The notes under the pieces were generated by a model. It was given only the letters and a program-made list of their open reading frames with translations, ran no database searches and was not told the origin of the DNA. Below are positions 8,823 to 17,357 of a DNA stretch of 64,000 nucleotides, one piece after another. The stretch comes from Planctomycetota bacterium (GTDB taxonomy: Bacteria > Planctomycetota > Phycisphaerae > SM23-33), in NCBI GenBank assembly GCA_022705325.1, contig JAKJER010000003.1:117419-181418 (forward strand). Direction: 5' to 3'. The position numbers and the translations under genes are program-made. The stretch's first letter is position 1. Each line of letters opens with the position of its first letter.

Positions 8823-10478
8823 TCATCTCCGCACCAGGCGCCAGTAGAGGACCACGTTCGCCAGGCCCAGCAGGCCGATGCCGCCCCAGATGGCCAACAG
8901 GCCGAAACCGGTGTCGATGTCCGGGTTGCGGACGATCTGCTTTCCCATGACCAGCATGACGATCACCACGAACGCGGGCACGACCGAGAGGGTGAAGGCG
9001 GTGATCATCTGCCCCCCGCGGAACAGGACCCCCAGCGCGGCGCCCATGGCCACCATCAGGAAGCAGCTCACCCCGTACGCCACCCGCACGTGCAACTCCG
9101 CCAGCAGGTCGTTCCTCAGCTCGCTCAGCTTCTTCGCCAGATACTCGGACACCTTCTTGGTCCAGGCGGGGCTGTTGGGGCCCGGGTGGAACATCGCGTC
9201 CTGGTGGGCCAGGATGCTGTCGACCAGATCCTGCGGGACCTCGGGCGAGCCGACAGCCCATTCTTCGCAGCGGTGGGTGCGGGCGGCCACGGGGGTGCTG
9301 CCCGCCTCCTCGACGGTCACGTGGCCCTCCAGCCGGAGCGTGACCATGCTCTTGCCCTTGCTCGCGTCGCCCTCGTAGACGCCCTGGTAGGGCCTGGCCG
9401 ACCAGGTGGGCAGGACCCAGCCGCCGTCGGCCCGAACGGTGCGAACGACTCGATCGTCCTTCCGCAACTCCACCTCGACGCGCTGTGCGCCGGTGCCGAA
9501 CAGCCGGGCGTGCGAGCCATACCCGCTCACAGCGGCTTTGGCCGCCCGCACCAGGTAGGTGTACTCCCGGTCCTTGAGCCTGTCGTAGGCCCGGCCGGAC
9601 TCGACCGCCGCCTTCAGCTCCCGCAGCATGGAATCGTGGCTGAGGCGGCGCAGCGCAACGTTCACCGACCGTTGGATGCTCTGGTTCTGCTCGGGATGCG
9701 CCAGCATGTCCAACAGGCGACTCCAGTCGTACCACGAAGGCTCCTCCTCCATGGGAGGGCGCAGCGGGACCGAGTCCAGGGGGAAGAACGACTGCTGGAC
9801 CACCGTGGACTCGCGGGTGTGGCGTTGGCTGGGGCGGACGGCCACCGCGTCATGCAGGTGGACCGTGGCGAAGTACTCGCCCTGCTCGTTGGTGTCGAAG
9901 AAGATGCGGGCCCGCCCGGCCGACACCAGCTCCATGTCGTCCTTCTTCTTGGCGTTGACCATGACCACGCCCTGAAGAAGGTTCTGGTCGGGATCGGTGT
10001 GCTGGGCGTGAATGATGTAGCCGCCGTGGTCGAGGTAGCCCTGCGTGCGAAGCCTGTTGTAGAAGATCTCCTTGATGTTGGACTCGACGGCCATGGAGGC
10101 CATGGCCGCCATCCGCGGGGTGACGAAGTTGCTCAGGGCGAGGGTGCCCACGCTGATCACCACCCCGAGCATCAGGGCGGGGCGGAGCAGGCGGAGGGTG
10201 GAGATTCCGCTGGCGTTGGCGGCCAGCAGCTCGTTCTCCTGGCTGAAGCGTCCGTAGACGATGGTCGTGGCGAAGAGCGCCGCCACCGGCAGGGTCAGCG
10301 AAACCATGGTCGGCAGGGTGAAACCGAACAGCGAGATGACCTGCTCGGTGGACAGGCCCTGCTTGCGCAGCGGCTCCATGACCGCAAAGACGGTCATCAC
10401 CAGCGTGAATGCACCCAGGGCCAGCACCGCGATGCGGGCCAGGTCCCGGGCCAGATATAGATGCAGCGTGCGAACCAC
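8823..10478 (-). CDS. lptF: LptF/LptG-family LPS export permease (LptF position)
   Basis: Second permease of the LptB2FG exporter and first gene of the pair. I place the start at GTG 10478 (VVRTLHLYLARDLARIAVL), which has GGAG 6 nt upstream; a TTG at 10490 adds four residues but lacks a ribosome site. 551 residues, longer than the usual 360-400: the periplasmic part between membrane segments 3 and 4 (about 140-450) is enlarged. It contains a polar helical section near 270-330 and a beta-rich section with PYQGVYEGDASKGKSMVTLR. Three N-terminal and three C-terminal membrane segments frame it. The enlarged periplasmic region may reflect a planctomycete-specific partner, but that is a guess. Confidence 0.88.
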   Translation of the reverse strand: MVRTLHLYLARDLARIAVLALGAFTLVMTVFAVMEPLRKQGLSTEQVISLFGFTLPTMVSLTLPVAALFATTIVYGRFSQENELLAANASGISTLRLLRPALMLGVVISVGTLALSNFVTPRMAAMASMAVESNIKEIFYNRLRTQGYLDHGGYIIHAQHTDPDQNLLQGVVMVNAKKKDDMELVSAGRARIFFDTNEQGEYFATVHLHDAVAVRPSQRHTRESTVVQQSFFPLDSVPLRPPMEEEPSWYDWSRLLDMLAHPEQNQSIQRSVNVALRRLSHDSMLRELKAAVESGRAYDRLKDREYTYLVRAAKAAVSGYGSHARLFGTGAQRVEVELRKDDRVVRTVRADGGWVLPTWSARPYQGVYEGDASKGKSMVTLRLEGHVTVEEAGSTPVAARTHRCEEWAVGSPEVPQDLVDSILAHQDAMFHPGPNSPAWTKKVSEYLAKKLSELRNDLLAELHVRVAYGVSCFLMVAMGAALGVLFRGGQMITAFTLSVVPAFVVIVMLVMGKQIVRNPDIDTGFGLLAIWGGIGLLGLANVVLYWRLVRR

Positions 10479-10567
10479 GTGCCTCTCCAAGACGCCGCAA
10501 GGCGCCCACGCGCCTGCAGCCTAGTACTGTACCCGGAAGAGCCTCCCCGAGTCCATCCCATCCGCTC

Positions 10568-10595
10568 GCGGATTGCGAATTGCCGATTGCGGATC
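10568..10595. repeat. Four tandem heptanucleotides
   Basis: GCGGATT / GCGAATT / GCCGATT / GCGGATC at 10568, 10575, 10582 and 10589. It lies between the start of lptF and the end of the FtsX-type gene and runs straight into the palindrome at 10595-10612. Confidence 0.8.
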
Positions 10596-10612
10596 TGCCT
10601 GCCGACAGGCAG
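10595..10612. repeat. Palindrome CTGCCTG-CCGA-CAGGCAG
   Basis: Perfect 7-bp stem with a 4-nt loop, abutting the heptad array. Closely related palindromes occur at 32681-32699 (CCTGCC GGAA GGCAGG core) and 46298-46310 (CCTGCC G GGCAGG), all in or next to intergenic DNA. No T tract follows, so a simple terminator is unlikely. Confidence 0.7.
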
Positions 10613-10623
10613 GTTCGCAATCG

Positions 10624-11838
10624 CTACTCCAGGGTCAGAACGGAGGCCATGTCCACCCGGGTGGCCCGCCAGGCGGGATAGACAGCCGCCACCGCCGCCC
10701 CCACCGCCGCCACCACCACCGCCGCCGCGATCCACTGCCACGTGATCGTCACCGTGAGCAGCGGCTTGAGCGTCGCGATCAGCCAGGCCGCAAGGAAGCT
10801 GAGCGCCACCCCCATGGCCGCCCCCGCCCCCGTCAGCAGCAGCGACTCCGCCAGAACCTGCCAGATGATGAAGGCGTTCGACGCCCCGCACGACTTGAGG
10901 ATCGCCACCTCCCGCGTCCGCTGGAGGACCATGGTATAGAGCGTGACCATGATAAACAAAAAGGCGATCACCAGGGCCACCGCGTTGACCATGTCCACGT
11001 AGACGAACATCACTCGCCACCGGCTGGTCAGCATCGAACGGTAACGGTCCAGGGGGAACACGTCCTGCGCGGTCGCTTCGGAGAGCCTCTCGCAGGCCGG
11101 GCCCACGTCCACGCCCGCTCGAAGCTTGATGAAGATCATCGTGCTCTTCTGGATGTCGCCCGAGAACAGGAACTGCGCGGTGCGCCGCGGCAGGAAGATC
11201 CGCGTCATCACGCCGGCCGGCACGATCCCCGTGATGGTCCATGTGTGGTTGGCCGTCTGCACCTTCTGGCCGACGCGGAACTTGCCCACCTTGGCCAGGC
11301 GGCTGTCGATCACCAGTTCCAGACCGTCGTGGGCGGGATCGGACAACTCCGCCGGCCTGATGTCCACGACCTCGTTCTCATCTCCCCCGCCCCCCAGCAG
11401 ACGCTTCTCCAGCCAGGCAGCGAAGCGGTTGTCCGGGTCGAACAGCCGCCCCTCACTCAGCGTGCGACCGCCCGTGAGGATCTGCCACTGTCGCGGGTCC
11501 ACCCCGGCGGCCATGTGGTCCTGCCCGGCCAGCTTCATCGACCAGGTGAACACGGGCACGGCCTGGTCGACGATGTCCTTGTGGCGCTCGGTCATGATCC
11601 TGGCCAGCTTGTCCGAGACGCCCGCCCCGCTGCGGATGGTGGCGTCCTCGCCCCAGCCGCGGGCGAAGAGGATCAGGTCGGCCCCCACCGACTCCCAGCG
11701 GTCGGCGATCTCGTAGAGGCTGCCACGGGTCAGCCCGGCCAGCGTGATCAACATGCAGATGCCGATCCCGATGCCCAGGCTGGACAGGACCGATCGCAGT
11801 TTGTGGTGCAGCACGTTGGCCAGGGGGAGAAAAGCCAT
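10624..11838 (-). CDS. FtsX/MacB-type ABC transporter permease, orphan
   Basis: 404 residues. N-terminal membrane segment (about 15-37, GIGIGICMLITLAGLTRGS), a long periplasmic MacB_PCD-like domain (about 40-270), then three membrane segments (about 285-310, 335-360, 370-395), which is the FtsX topology. Such permeases work with a separate LolD/MacB-type ATPase in lipoprotein release, efflux or cell-wall hydrolase control. No ATPase gene lies beside it, so its partner must be encoded elsewhere. A TAGAAT box (11911-11916, minus strand) about 73 nt upstream could serve as its -10 element, and a heptad array occupies most of the leader. Downstream is the lptF-lptG pair, 145 bp away and perhaps read through. 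Confidence 0.85.
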   Translation of the reverse strand: MAFLPLANVLHHKLRSVLSSLGIGIGICMLITLAGLTRGSLYEIADRWESVGADLILFARGWGEDATIRSGAGVSDKLARIMTERHKDIVDQAVPVFTWSMKLAGQDHMAAGVDPRQWQILTGGRTLSEGRLFDPDNRFAAWLEKRLLGGGGDENEVVDIRPAELSDPAHDGLELVIDSRLAKVGKFRVGQKVQTANHTWTITGIVPAGVMTRIFLPRRTAQFLFSGDIQKSTMIFIKLRAGVDVGPACERLSEATAQDVFPLDRYRSMLTSRWRVMFVYVDMVNAVALVIAFLFIMVTLYTMVLQRTREVAILKSCGASNAFIIWQVLAESLLLTGAGAAMGVALSFLAAWLIATLKPLLTVTITWQWIAAAVVVAAVGAAVAAVYPAWRATRVDMASVLTLE

Positions 11839-11845
11839 TCTGGTC

Positions 11846-11887
11846 GCCAGTAGTCAGTAGCCGGTGGTCCGGTAGTCGGCAGTCCGT
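11846..11887. repeat. Six tandem heptanucleotides in the leader of the FtsX-type gene
   Basis: GCCAGTA / GTCAGTA / GCCGGTG / GTCCGGT / AGTCGGC / AGTCCGT at 11846-11887. The first unit is 8 bp from the start codon at 11836-11838, where a ribosome site would be expected. Confidence 0.72.
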
Positions 11888-11999
11888 CGATCTCCGCGCG
11901 ACAGGGGCAGATTCTATACCGCCGACCGCGAGAGGCAAAGGAAAGTGTCAACAATCTGCCTGCAAAAAGCACGTTCTCCCCTGTAGAATGGCGTGCGAC

Positions 12000-14048
12000 A
12001 TGAACACGAGCAGACAATTACTTGTTTGTGCGGCGTTTGCGGCCCTCCTGGTCCTCTGCCTGCCTTCCGGCGCCGACGCGGCGGCGGGATGGATGTACAG
12101 CCGCCCTGTCACCGTGCCGAAGGTCAAGCCCAGCGGCCTGCCGGGCAGCGAGGTAGCCGTGGTGACAATGCCCACCGGCGGGCTGTGCAAACCCGACGGC
12201 AGCGACATCCTGGTGCAGACAGCCCTGGGCAAGGGCGTGCCTTTTCGCATCCTGATGATGGGCCCGGGCGACCAGGCCCGCATCGCCTTCGCCCTCCGCG
12301 GCAACGTGGACAACTACCTGGTGCTCATGGGCAACCCGAACCCGCCCCCCGCGCCGGCCCCGCTGGATATCCAGCGCGGCGTCCTGCTGGAAACCTGGGA
12401 GTACGTCGGGGGCACGGCCGGGAACGTCGACCAGGCAAAGCAGGTGCTCAAGCGGGCCTCGACGTTGCTGGGGCGCGACTTCCGCCCCACGGTCTTTCTC
12501 GGTCACAACCCCTTCGGGCCGCAGAACCGCATCGTCTCGGTTACCACCGCCTGGGTCATCGCCAAGAACACCGGCAGCTACAAGTTCGCCATCACCAGCC
12601 AGGACGCCAGCTTCCTGCTGGTCGACGATACTCTCGTGCTGTCCAAGCCCGGCTGGGGCCCGCCCCACCGGGACATCCGCCTGAACAAGGCCGTCGATCT
12701 CACGCCCGGCCTGCACAAGATTACCTTCTACCACGTCAACGCCAACGGCGACCCGATGCACACGCTGGGCTGGCAGGCGCCCGGCGACAGCCGCATCTGG
12801 GTCATCCCCAAAGAGGCCTTCGCCCCCGTCTACCAGGGCGTCCCCGGACCCATCCGCAAGTACGCCTCCTCTCAGGACGTCGACTTCATCCCCGTCCACG
12901 CGGGCGAGTGCTTCATGGACAATCACTACCTCCAGCGCTACCACTTCGAGGCCCTCAAGACCGGGCCCGGGCAGGTGGTCTGGAACTGGGATTTCGGAGA
13001 CGCCCAGACCTCCACGGTCGCCCAGGCCGAGCACGTCTACCTCGTGCCGGGCGTGTACACCGTGAAGTTGACCGGGCGAACCTCCGCCGGCACGCTGGAG
13101 CGGACCAACCGGATCGTCGTCTCGCGCCCGTGGGACAAGGTGGCCGACCAGGCCCAGGACTCGTTGGAGACGCACGGAGCGATTGTCGCCGGCTATGACT
13201 TCAGCAAGCTCCAGGTGGAGGCAGCCGGATACGCCGTCGAGATGTTCAAGCGGCTGAAGAAGCCGGCCTCGGTGGTGGCCGTGGTGGACGCCCTGCTGAC
13301 CAAGGACGCGGCTCCGCCGGAGGTGCTGCGCCGCGCCATCGCCGAATACTGCGACGTGCTGATCGCCCAGGGCGAGTTCGACAAGGCGGTCAAGGGCTGC
13401 CAGAAGGCCGCGACTATGACCAAGGACCCCGGCGCCGCCGCCGACGTGCTGATGCGGGCCGGACAGGTCTGCCTGCTGGACGCCAAGAAAGTGGACCAGG
13501 CCCAGCAGATCTTCGACGCGGTCCTGAAGAAGTACGGCGCCCTGACCACCAACCCGGCCATTCGCTCCGCCCGGATCGGACAAGGCGACGTCTGGCGGGC
13601 ACGGGGCGACTACGACAAGGCCGCCAAGGCCTATGAGACCGCCGGCGAAGGCGAAGAGGTCACCCGCGGCCGCGAGCCGATCATCCGCGGCGATTTCGCC
13701 CGCCACGTCGAAACGTACATCGCCGCGGGCGACCTGGAGTCCGCCCAGGAGTACCTGTCCCGGTGGGAAGACGCCTTCCCCAGGGATAAGCTGGTGGGCT
13801 ACTGGAGCCTCATGCAGGTGCGATACCTGCTGGCGTGCAAGAAGCCCGCCGAGGCCATCGCCGAGGCCGAGACGCTCGCCCGCGTCAACCCCGCCTCCAA
13901 CTATGGCGCGGAACTGCTGATGCTGGCGGCCGGGCAGTACAAGGCCCAGTCCAAGCTGCAACAGTACCGCCAGACGCTCCAGCAGATCGTGGAGAAGTTC
14001 CCCGAGTCGCCCCTGTCGCTGGAGGCGGCCAAGCTGCTCAAGCCCTAG
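12000..14048 (+). CDS. Secreted PA14-PKD-TPR protein
   Basis: 682 residues from ATG 12000, which gives a textbook signal peptide (MNTSRQLLVCAAFAALLVLC, cleavage after ADA about 27); ATG 11988 would add four residues. A PA14-like beta region lies at about 95-265 (TTAWVIAKNTGSYKFAITSQ). A PKD domain is near 320-375 (WNWDFGD, then GVYTVKLTG). From about 400 onward there are helical TPR-like repeats up to the C-terminus (YDKAAKAYETAGEGEE; ending SLEAAKLLKP). PA14 and PKD domains usually bind carbohydrate or mediate surface contacts, and TPRs bind proteins. A role at the cell surface or in the periplasm is likely, the substrate unknown. A TAGAAT box at 11984-11989 would place the transcript start very close to ATG 12000, so the mRNA may be nearly leaderless. 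Confidence 0.85.
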   Translation: MNTSRQLLVCAAFAALLVLCLPSGADAAAGWMYSRPVTVPKVKPSGLPGSEVAVVTMPTGGLCKPDGSDILVQTALGKGVPFRILMMGPGDQARIAFALRGNVDNYLVLMGNPNPPPAPAPLDIQRGVLLETWEYVGGTAGNVDQAKQVLKRASTLLGRDFRPTVFLGHNPFGPQNRIVSVTTAWVIAKNTGSYKFAITSQDASFLLVDDTLVLSKPGWGPPHRDIRLNKAVDLTPGLHKITFYHVNANGDPMHTLGWQAPGDSRIWVIPKEAFAPVYQGVPGPIRKYASSQDVDFIPVHAGECFMDNHYLQRYHFEALKTGPGQVVWNWDFGDAQTSTVAQAEHVYLVPGVYTVKLTGRTSAGTLERTNRIVVSRPWDKVADQAQDSLETHGAIVAGYDFSKLQVEAAGYAVEMFKRLKKPASVVAVVDALLTKDAAPPEVLRRAIAEYCDVLIAQGEFDKAVKGCQKAATMTKDPGAAADVLMRAGQVCLLDAKKVDQAQQIFDAVLKKYGALTTNPAIRSARIGQGDVWRARGDYDKAAKAYETAGEGEEVTRGREPIIRGDFARHVETYIAAGDLESAQEYLSRWEDAFPRDKLVGYWSLMQVRYLLACKKPAEAIAEAETLARVNPASNYGAELLMLAAGQYKAQSKLQQYRQTLQQIVEKFPESPLSLEAAKLLKP

Positions 14049-14078
14049 CAGCCCTTGGCCGCGTGGCCTGTTTCGCGC

Positions 14079-15512
14079 TCACGCCTCGCCCTGCCCCAGC
14101 GACCGCGCGATCCGCTGCCCGCGGTCGGTCGCCAGCAGCTGCCCGAACGCCGGAAGCGGGCGCCCCTTGCGGTCGTAGTAGTAGCGGATCCCCCGCCAGA
14201 TGGCCAGGTTGGCCAGCCAGCTCCTGCCCTTGATCGGCCAGACCCCCAGACGCCGTAGCGAACTCGCGGGCGAGTAGAAGTCCGCGAACGCCGCGAGTTG
14301 GGCGAAGCGCAGTTCGTTGACCGTCATGCGCCGCGGCTGATAGACCACGCTGGCGCCGTTGTAGCGGTCCCAGTCGGTGGTGATCAGCCGCCCCTCGGCG
14401 CGGAACTGTTCGAAGACGGCCGTCCCCGGATACGGCGTGAGGATCGGGTAGCACGACATGGCCAGCTTCGTCCGCTGGGCGAAGCGGACGGCATCCATGC
14501 AGGCCCGCCAGTCGTCACTGTCGAAACCGAAGATGAAGCTCCCCCACAGGCTGATGCCGTACGACTGTATCTTCGCGATGTGCCTGGCGTACTGCGAGGC
14601 GTCGACGTAGCGCTTGCCCGCCTCGCTGAGGGTGCCGGCCCGCGGGCTCTCCAGGCCCAGGATCAGCCCGATGCACCCGCTGTCGCGCATGGCCGCCAGC
14701 AGCTTGTCGTTGCGGGCGATGAGGATGTCGCACTGGCTGGCCCAGCGGATGTCCAGCCCGCGCAGGGCGTCCAGCAGTTCCATCGCCCAGCGGTGGTTGC
14801 CGCACACGTTGTCGTCGCTGAAGATGAACGTCCGGCTGCCGCAGGTCTCCCTGGCCTGGCGGATCTCCTCCACGATCGAGCCGATGTCCCGCTGGCGGTA
14901 CTTGCGCCCGAAGATCGCGGGCGTGGTGCAGAACGTGCACCCGTGCGGGCAGCCGCGGGTGGTCTGGATCGGGTTGAGCACGAGATAGTCCGACGCCTTG
15001 AAGAAGTCCTTTCGCGGCGCGGCGATCGGGGCCTCCGGCTGCTCGGTCCATTCGTAAGTCCGCTTGGGCGGGTTGGTCGGGTCGGGCGCGGCGGCCAGGT
15101 CTCGCAGGGCTCGCGGCAGCGTCCCCTCGGCGTCGCCGCGGCAGACGATTGTCGCGTGCTGGAGGGCTTCATCCGGCAGGGCCGAGGGGTGGATGCCCCC
15201 GAGGATGACCGGCACGTTGAGGCGGCGGTACTGGTCGCCCAGGGCGTAGGCCCGCGTGGCCTGGGTGGTCATGGCGCCCATGCCGACGGCGTCGACATCG
15301 GCCTTGGGCTCGTGCGGGTCGCTCGTCACGTTCTCGTCGATGACCTCGACGTCCCAGCCTTCGGGCACGACGGCGGCGCAGATGGCCAGGTTCAGCGGCA
15401 TGAACAGCGCCCGGCGCGAGAAGGTCATCCGCCGGATGATCTCCGGCATGGTGATGATGGACAGCGGGCTGCGCGGGTTGATGAGCCTGAGCTTGCGACG
15501 TTTCTCCGCCAT
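14079..15512 (-). CDS. B12-binding-type radical SAM protein
   Basis: About 477 residues from ATG 15512 (MAEKRRKLRLINPRSPL); an earlier start at 15569 would add 19 poorly conserved residues. The N-terminal Rossmann-like cobalamin-binding region (about 10-140) contains DAVGMGAMTTQATRAY and VILGGIHPSALPDEA. The radical SAM cluster motif is C188-x3-C192-x2-C195 (CPHGCTFC). The barrel continues with FSDDN and LGLESPRAGT, typical of the Elp3/MiaB-like core. Such proteins carry out methylations or ring chemistry in tailoring pathways, or modify lipids. No pathway neighbour indicates the substrate. A hairpin at 15601-15624 separates it from the next minus-strand gene, so it may be transcribed on its own. 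Confidence 0.88.
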   Translation of the reverse strand: MAEKRRKLRLINPRSPLSIITMPEIIRRMTFSRRALFMPLNLAICAAVVPEGWDVEVIDENVTSDPHEPKADVDAVGMGAMTTQATRAYALGDQYRRLNVPVILGGIHPSALPDEALQHATIVCRGDAEGTLPRALRDLAAAPDPTNPPKRTYEWTEQPEAPIAAPRKDFFKASDYLVLNPIQTTRGCPHGCTFCTTPAIFGRKYRQRDIGSIVEEIRQARETCGSRTFIFSDDNVCGNHRWAMELLDALRGLDIRWASQCDILIARNDKLLAAMRDSGCIGLILGLESPRAGTLSEAGKRYVDASQYARHIAKIQSYGISLWGSFIFGFDSDDWRACMDAVRFAQRTKLAMSCYPILTPYPGTAVFEQFRAEGRLITTDWDRYNGASVVYQPRRMTVNELRFAQLAAFADFYSPASSLRRLGVWPIKGRSWLANLAIWRGIRYYYDRKGRPLPAFGQLLATDRGQRIARSLGQGEA

Positions 15513-15600
15513 CGAGGAGACCACCGCAGCCTGCCCCGCGAAGTCCCCAGGGGACGAAGCAGGCCGCACACACGGAACACGGGGATTCCACGATACCCAG

Positions 15601-15624
15601 GCCCACGGAAAGCCTTCCGTGGGC
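15601..15624. repeat. 24-bp hairpin element, copy 1
   Basis: GCCCACGGAA-AGCC-TTCCGTGGGC, a perfect 10-bp stem with a 4-nt loop. The same sequence in the opposite orientation occurs at 47409-47432. On the plus strand it is followed by TTCTCT. It lies between two minus-strand genes, where no T tract follows, so its terminator strength here is doubtful. Confidence 0.8.
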
Positions 15625-15635
15625 TTCTCTGCGAA

Positions 15636-16136
15636 TCACTGCAAATACACTTCCGCCACCGACCAGGGCTGCCGCCCCTCCTGGAGGACCTGGATGCGGA
15701 CATGGCGGGCCAGCACGGGCGTAAGCAGCAGCAGCGTCGTGACGCGCCGGCAGCCCGGCGCGGCGTGGCGGAAGACGAACTCCTTGCCGTCGCCGCTGGT
15801 CAGCACGCCCAGCCGGACGGGGTAGCCGTCACGGTTGGGCCCGTGGTCCACCACGACCATGTTGAACAGGCATGGCCGGCCCAGGTCGATCGTGAGCTGC
15901 GAGTTGGCGTACGAGGGACCGCTGACGGTGCACGTGGTCACGTCGCCGTCGATAGCGACCCGGGCGTTGGGCAGGTCGCCGGAGATCGCCCACTCCGTTC
16001 GCGGCGAGACATAGCCGACCATCGACCCTTGGGGGTCATTGTAGATCGCTCCCACGCCGCATCCGCCCGCCGTCGCCGCCATGAACAGCCCCGCCGCCGA
16101 CAGCATCCGCCACGTCGTCACATTCCGATTCGTCAT
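15636..16136 (-). CDS. Discoidin (F5/8 type C)-like lipoprotein
   Basis: 166 residues from ATG 16136 (MTNRNVTTWRMLSAAGLFMA), with a lipobox-like TAGGC that makes Cys26 the probable lipidated residue. The mature part is a single beta-sandwich of discoidin type: AIDGDVTT, LTIDLGRPC, NMVVVDHGPNRDGYPVRLGV, VRIQVLQ and a C-terminal VAEVYLQ strand. These domains bind sugars or surfaces and are often attached to carbohydrate enzymes; here the domain stands alone on a lipid anchor. A minus-strand TATAAT (16174-16179) fits this start and not the longer frame from 16205. It is divergent from the dehydratase subunit gene. Confidence 0.72.
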   Translation of the reverse strand: MTNRNVTTWRMLSAAGLFMAATAGGCGVGAIYNDPQGSMVGYVSPRTEWAISGDLPNARVAIDGDVTTCTVSGPSYANSQLTIDLGRPCLFNMVVVDHGPNRDGYPVRLGVLTSGDGKEFVFRHAAPGCRRVTTLLLLTPVLARHVRIQVLQEGRQPWSVAEVYLQ

Positions 16137-16173
16137 CTCTCTGTCGCTTCCGTCAATCAATTCAGAATGCGGC

Positions 16174-16203
16174 ATTATACCTTCCGCGGCATGGAAATGT
16201 GCC
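16174..16203 (-). promoter_or_regulatory. Probable promoter of the discoidin-like lipoprotein gene
   Basis: On the minus strand TATAAT occupies 16179-16174. TGGCAC (16203-16198) lies 18 bp upstream as a poor -35. The predicted start near 16167 leaves a 30-nt leader before ATG 16136. Confidence 0.45.
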
Positions 16204-16314
16204 ATGCTTCTGAAGTCTCAGCGGGCCGCACAGGCTTTGCCGGCCTGGTTGCACGCGAAAAGCGTGGCACAGGTCCGCGCCGGCTGGGTAGACTGGACCA
16301 ACCGGAGCGCCAGC

Positions 16315-17352
16315 GTGAGCCAGAGTGTCATCTACAGTTGCCCGTTCGTCCCGGCCGAGTGGGTCGCCGCTCACGGCCTGCGCCCCTGCCGCGCAGCGCC
16401 CGAGCGGTCGGCCTGCCTGCCGGGCCGGGGCCTGCCCGAGGGTCTCTGCGCGTTCGCGGGCCAGTGGCTGCTCGAACTGCGCCGCCGCCAGGGCCGTGCC
16501 CTCGCAGCCGTCCTCACCACCGTCTGCGACCAGATGCGGCGCCTGGGCGACCTGGCCGAGCCCGAGTGCGACCTGCCGGTCTTCGTCCTGCACGTTCCGC
16601 ACACGTGGCAGTCCCCCACAGCCCGCCGCATCTACGCTGACGAGCTGCGCCGCCTGGGGCGGTTCCTCGTCCGCCTGGGCGGACGCGAGCCGAGCCGCTC
16701 GGAGTTGGCCGACACCATCCGCCGCTTCGACGACGCCCGCCGCGAGCTGCTGGGCCTCCGAGGAAACCTCTCGCCCCGGGCGTTCGCCCAGGCGCTGGCC
16801 GACTTCGCCCGCGAGCCCCTTGACTGCGATCTGCAAGCCGTCTCTGTCAAATCGACAATCGACAATCGTCAATCGTCAATTCCCCTGGCCCTGCTGGGCG
16901 GACCGATCATGCGCGGCGACGAGTGGATCTATGACGAAGTGGATGAGCTGGGCGGACGGATTGTCCTGGACGTCACCGAGACGGGCGAACTGGGCCTGCC
17001 CGGCCCCATCGACCGCCGCCGCCTCGCCGAGGATCCGTTGGAGGAACTGGTGACCGCCTACCTGGACCACATCCCCCACCCGTTCCGAAGGCCCAACACG
17101 GAGTTCTACGTGTTCCTGGCCCGTGAGCTGGTCGGCCGGGGCGTGCAGGGCGTGCTCTTTCGCCGGTACGTCTGGTGCGACACGTGGCACGGCGAGCTGG
17201 CCCGCCTGCGGGAGTGGGCGGAGAAACTCGTGCCCGGCCGGCCCATCCCGGTCGTGGACCTCGACTGCGGCCAGAGCGGCGGCGACCGCGGACGAATCCT
17301 CCAACGCGTGCAGGCCATGATCGAGACGCTGCAACAGACACCCGGTGCGTAG
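16315..17352 (+). CDS. 2-hydroxyacyl-CoA dehydratase-type subunit (HgdB-like)
   Basis: BcrC/HgdB-like subunit of the 2-hydroxyacyl-CoA dehydratase / benzoyl-CoA reductase superfamily, which carries [4Fe-4S] clusters and uses one very low-potential electron for radical chemistry. GTG 16315 gives VSQSVIYSCPFVPAEWVAAH with GGAG 8 nt upstream, and 345 residues. The frame is open back to 16081, and ATG 16204 is an alternative that would add 37 unconserved residues. Cys residues typical of cluster ligands are visible (SCPFVP, WCDTWHG, LDCGQSGGDRGR near the end). A run of tandem heptads (16851-16878) is translated as STIDNRQSS in the linker before LALLGGP. The partner subunit starts 5 nt after the stop. 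No HgdC-type ATPase activator is nearby. Confidence 0.8.
   Translation: MSQSVIYSCPFVPAEWVAAHGLRPCRAAPERSACLPGRGLPEGLCAFAGQWLLELRRRQGRALAAVLTTVCDQMRRLGDLAEPECDLPVFVLHVPHTWQSPTARRIYADELRRLGRFLVRLGGREPSRSELADTIRRFDDARRELLGLRGNLSPRAFAQALADFAREPLDCDLQAVSVKSTIDNRQSSIPLALLGGPIMRGDEWIYDEVDELGGRIVLDVTETGELGLPGPIDRRRLAEDPLEELVTAYLDHIPHPFRRPNTEFYVFLARELVGRGVQGVLFRRYVWCDTWHGELARLREWAEKLVPGRPIPVVDLDCGQSGGDRGRILQRVQAMIETLQQTPGA
16851..16878. repeat. Four tandem heptanucleotides inside a coding region
   Basis: ATCGACA / ATCGACA / ATCGTCA / ATCGTCA at 16851, 16858, 16865 and 16872. These are rotations of CAATCGA and CAATCGT, the same unit family as the intergenic arrays at 49364 and 50970. The reading frame of the dehydratase subunit stays open through it. 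Confidence 0.88.
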
Positions 17353-17357
17353 AACCC

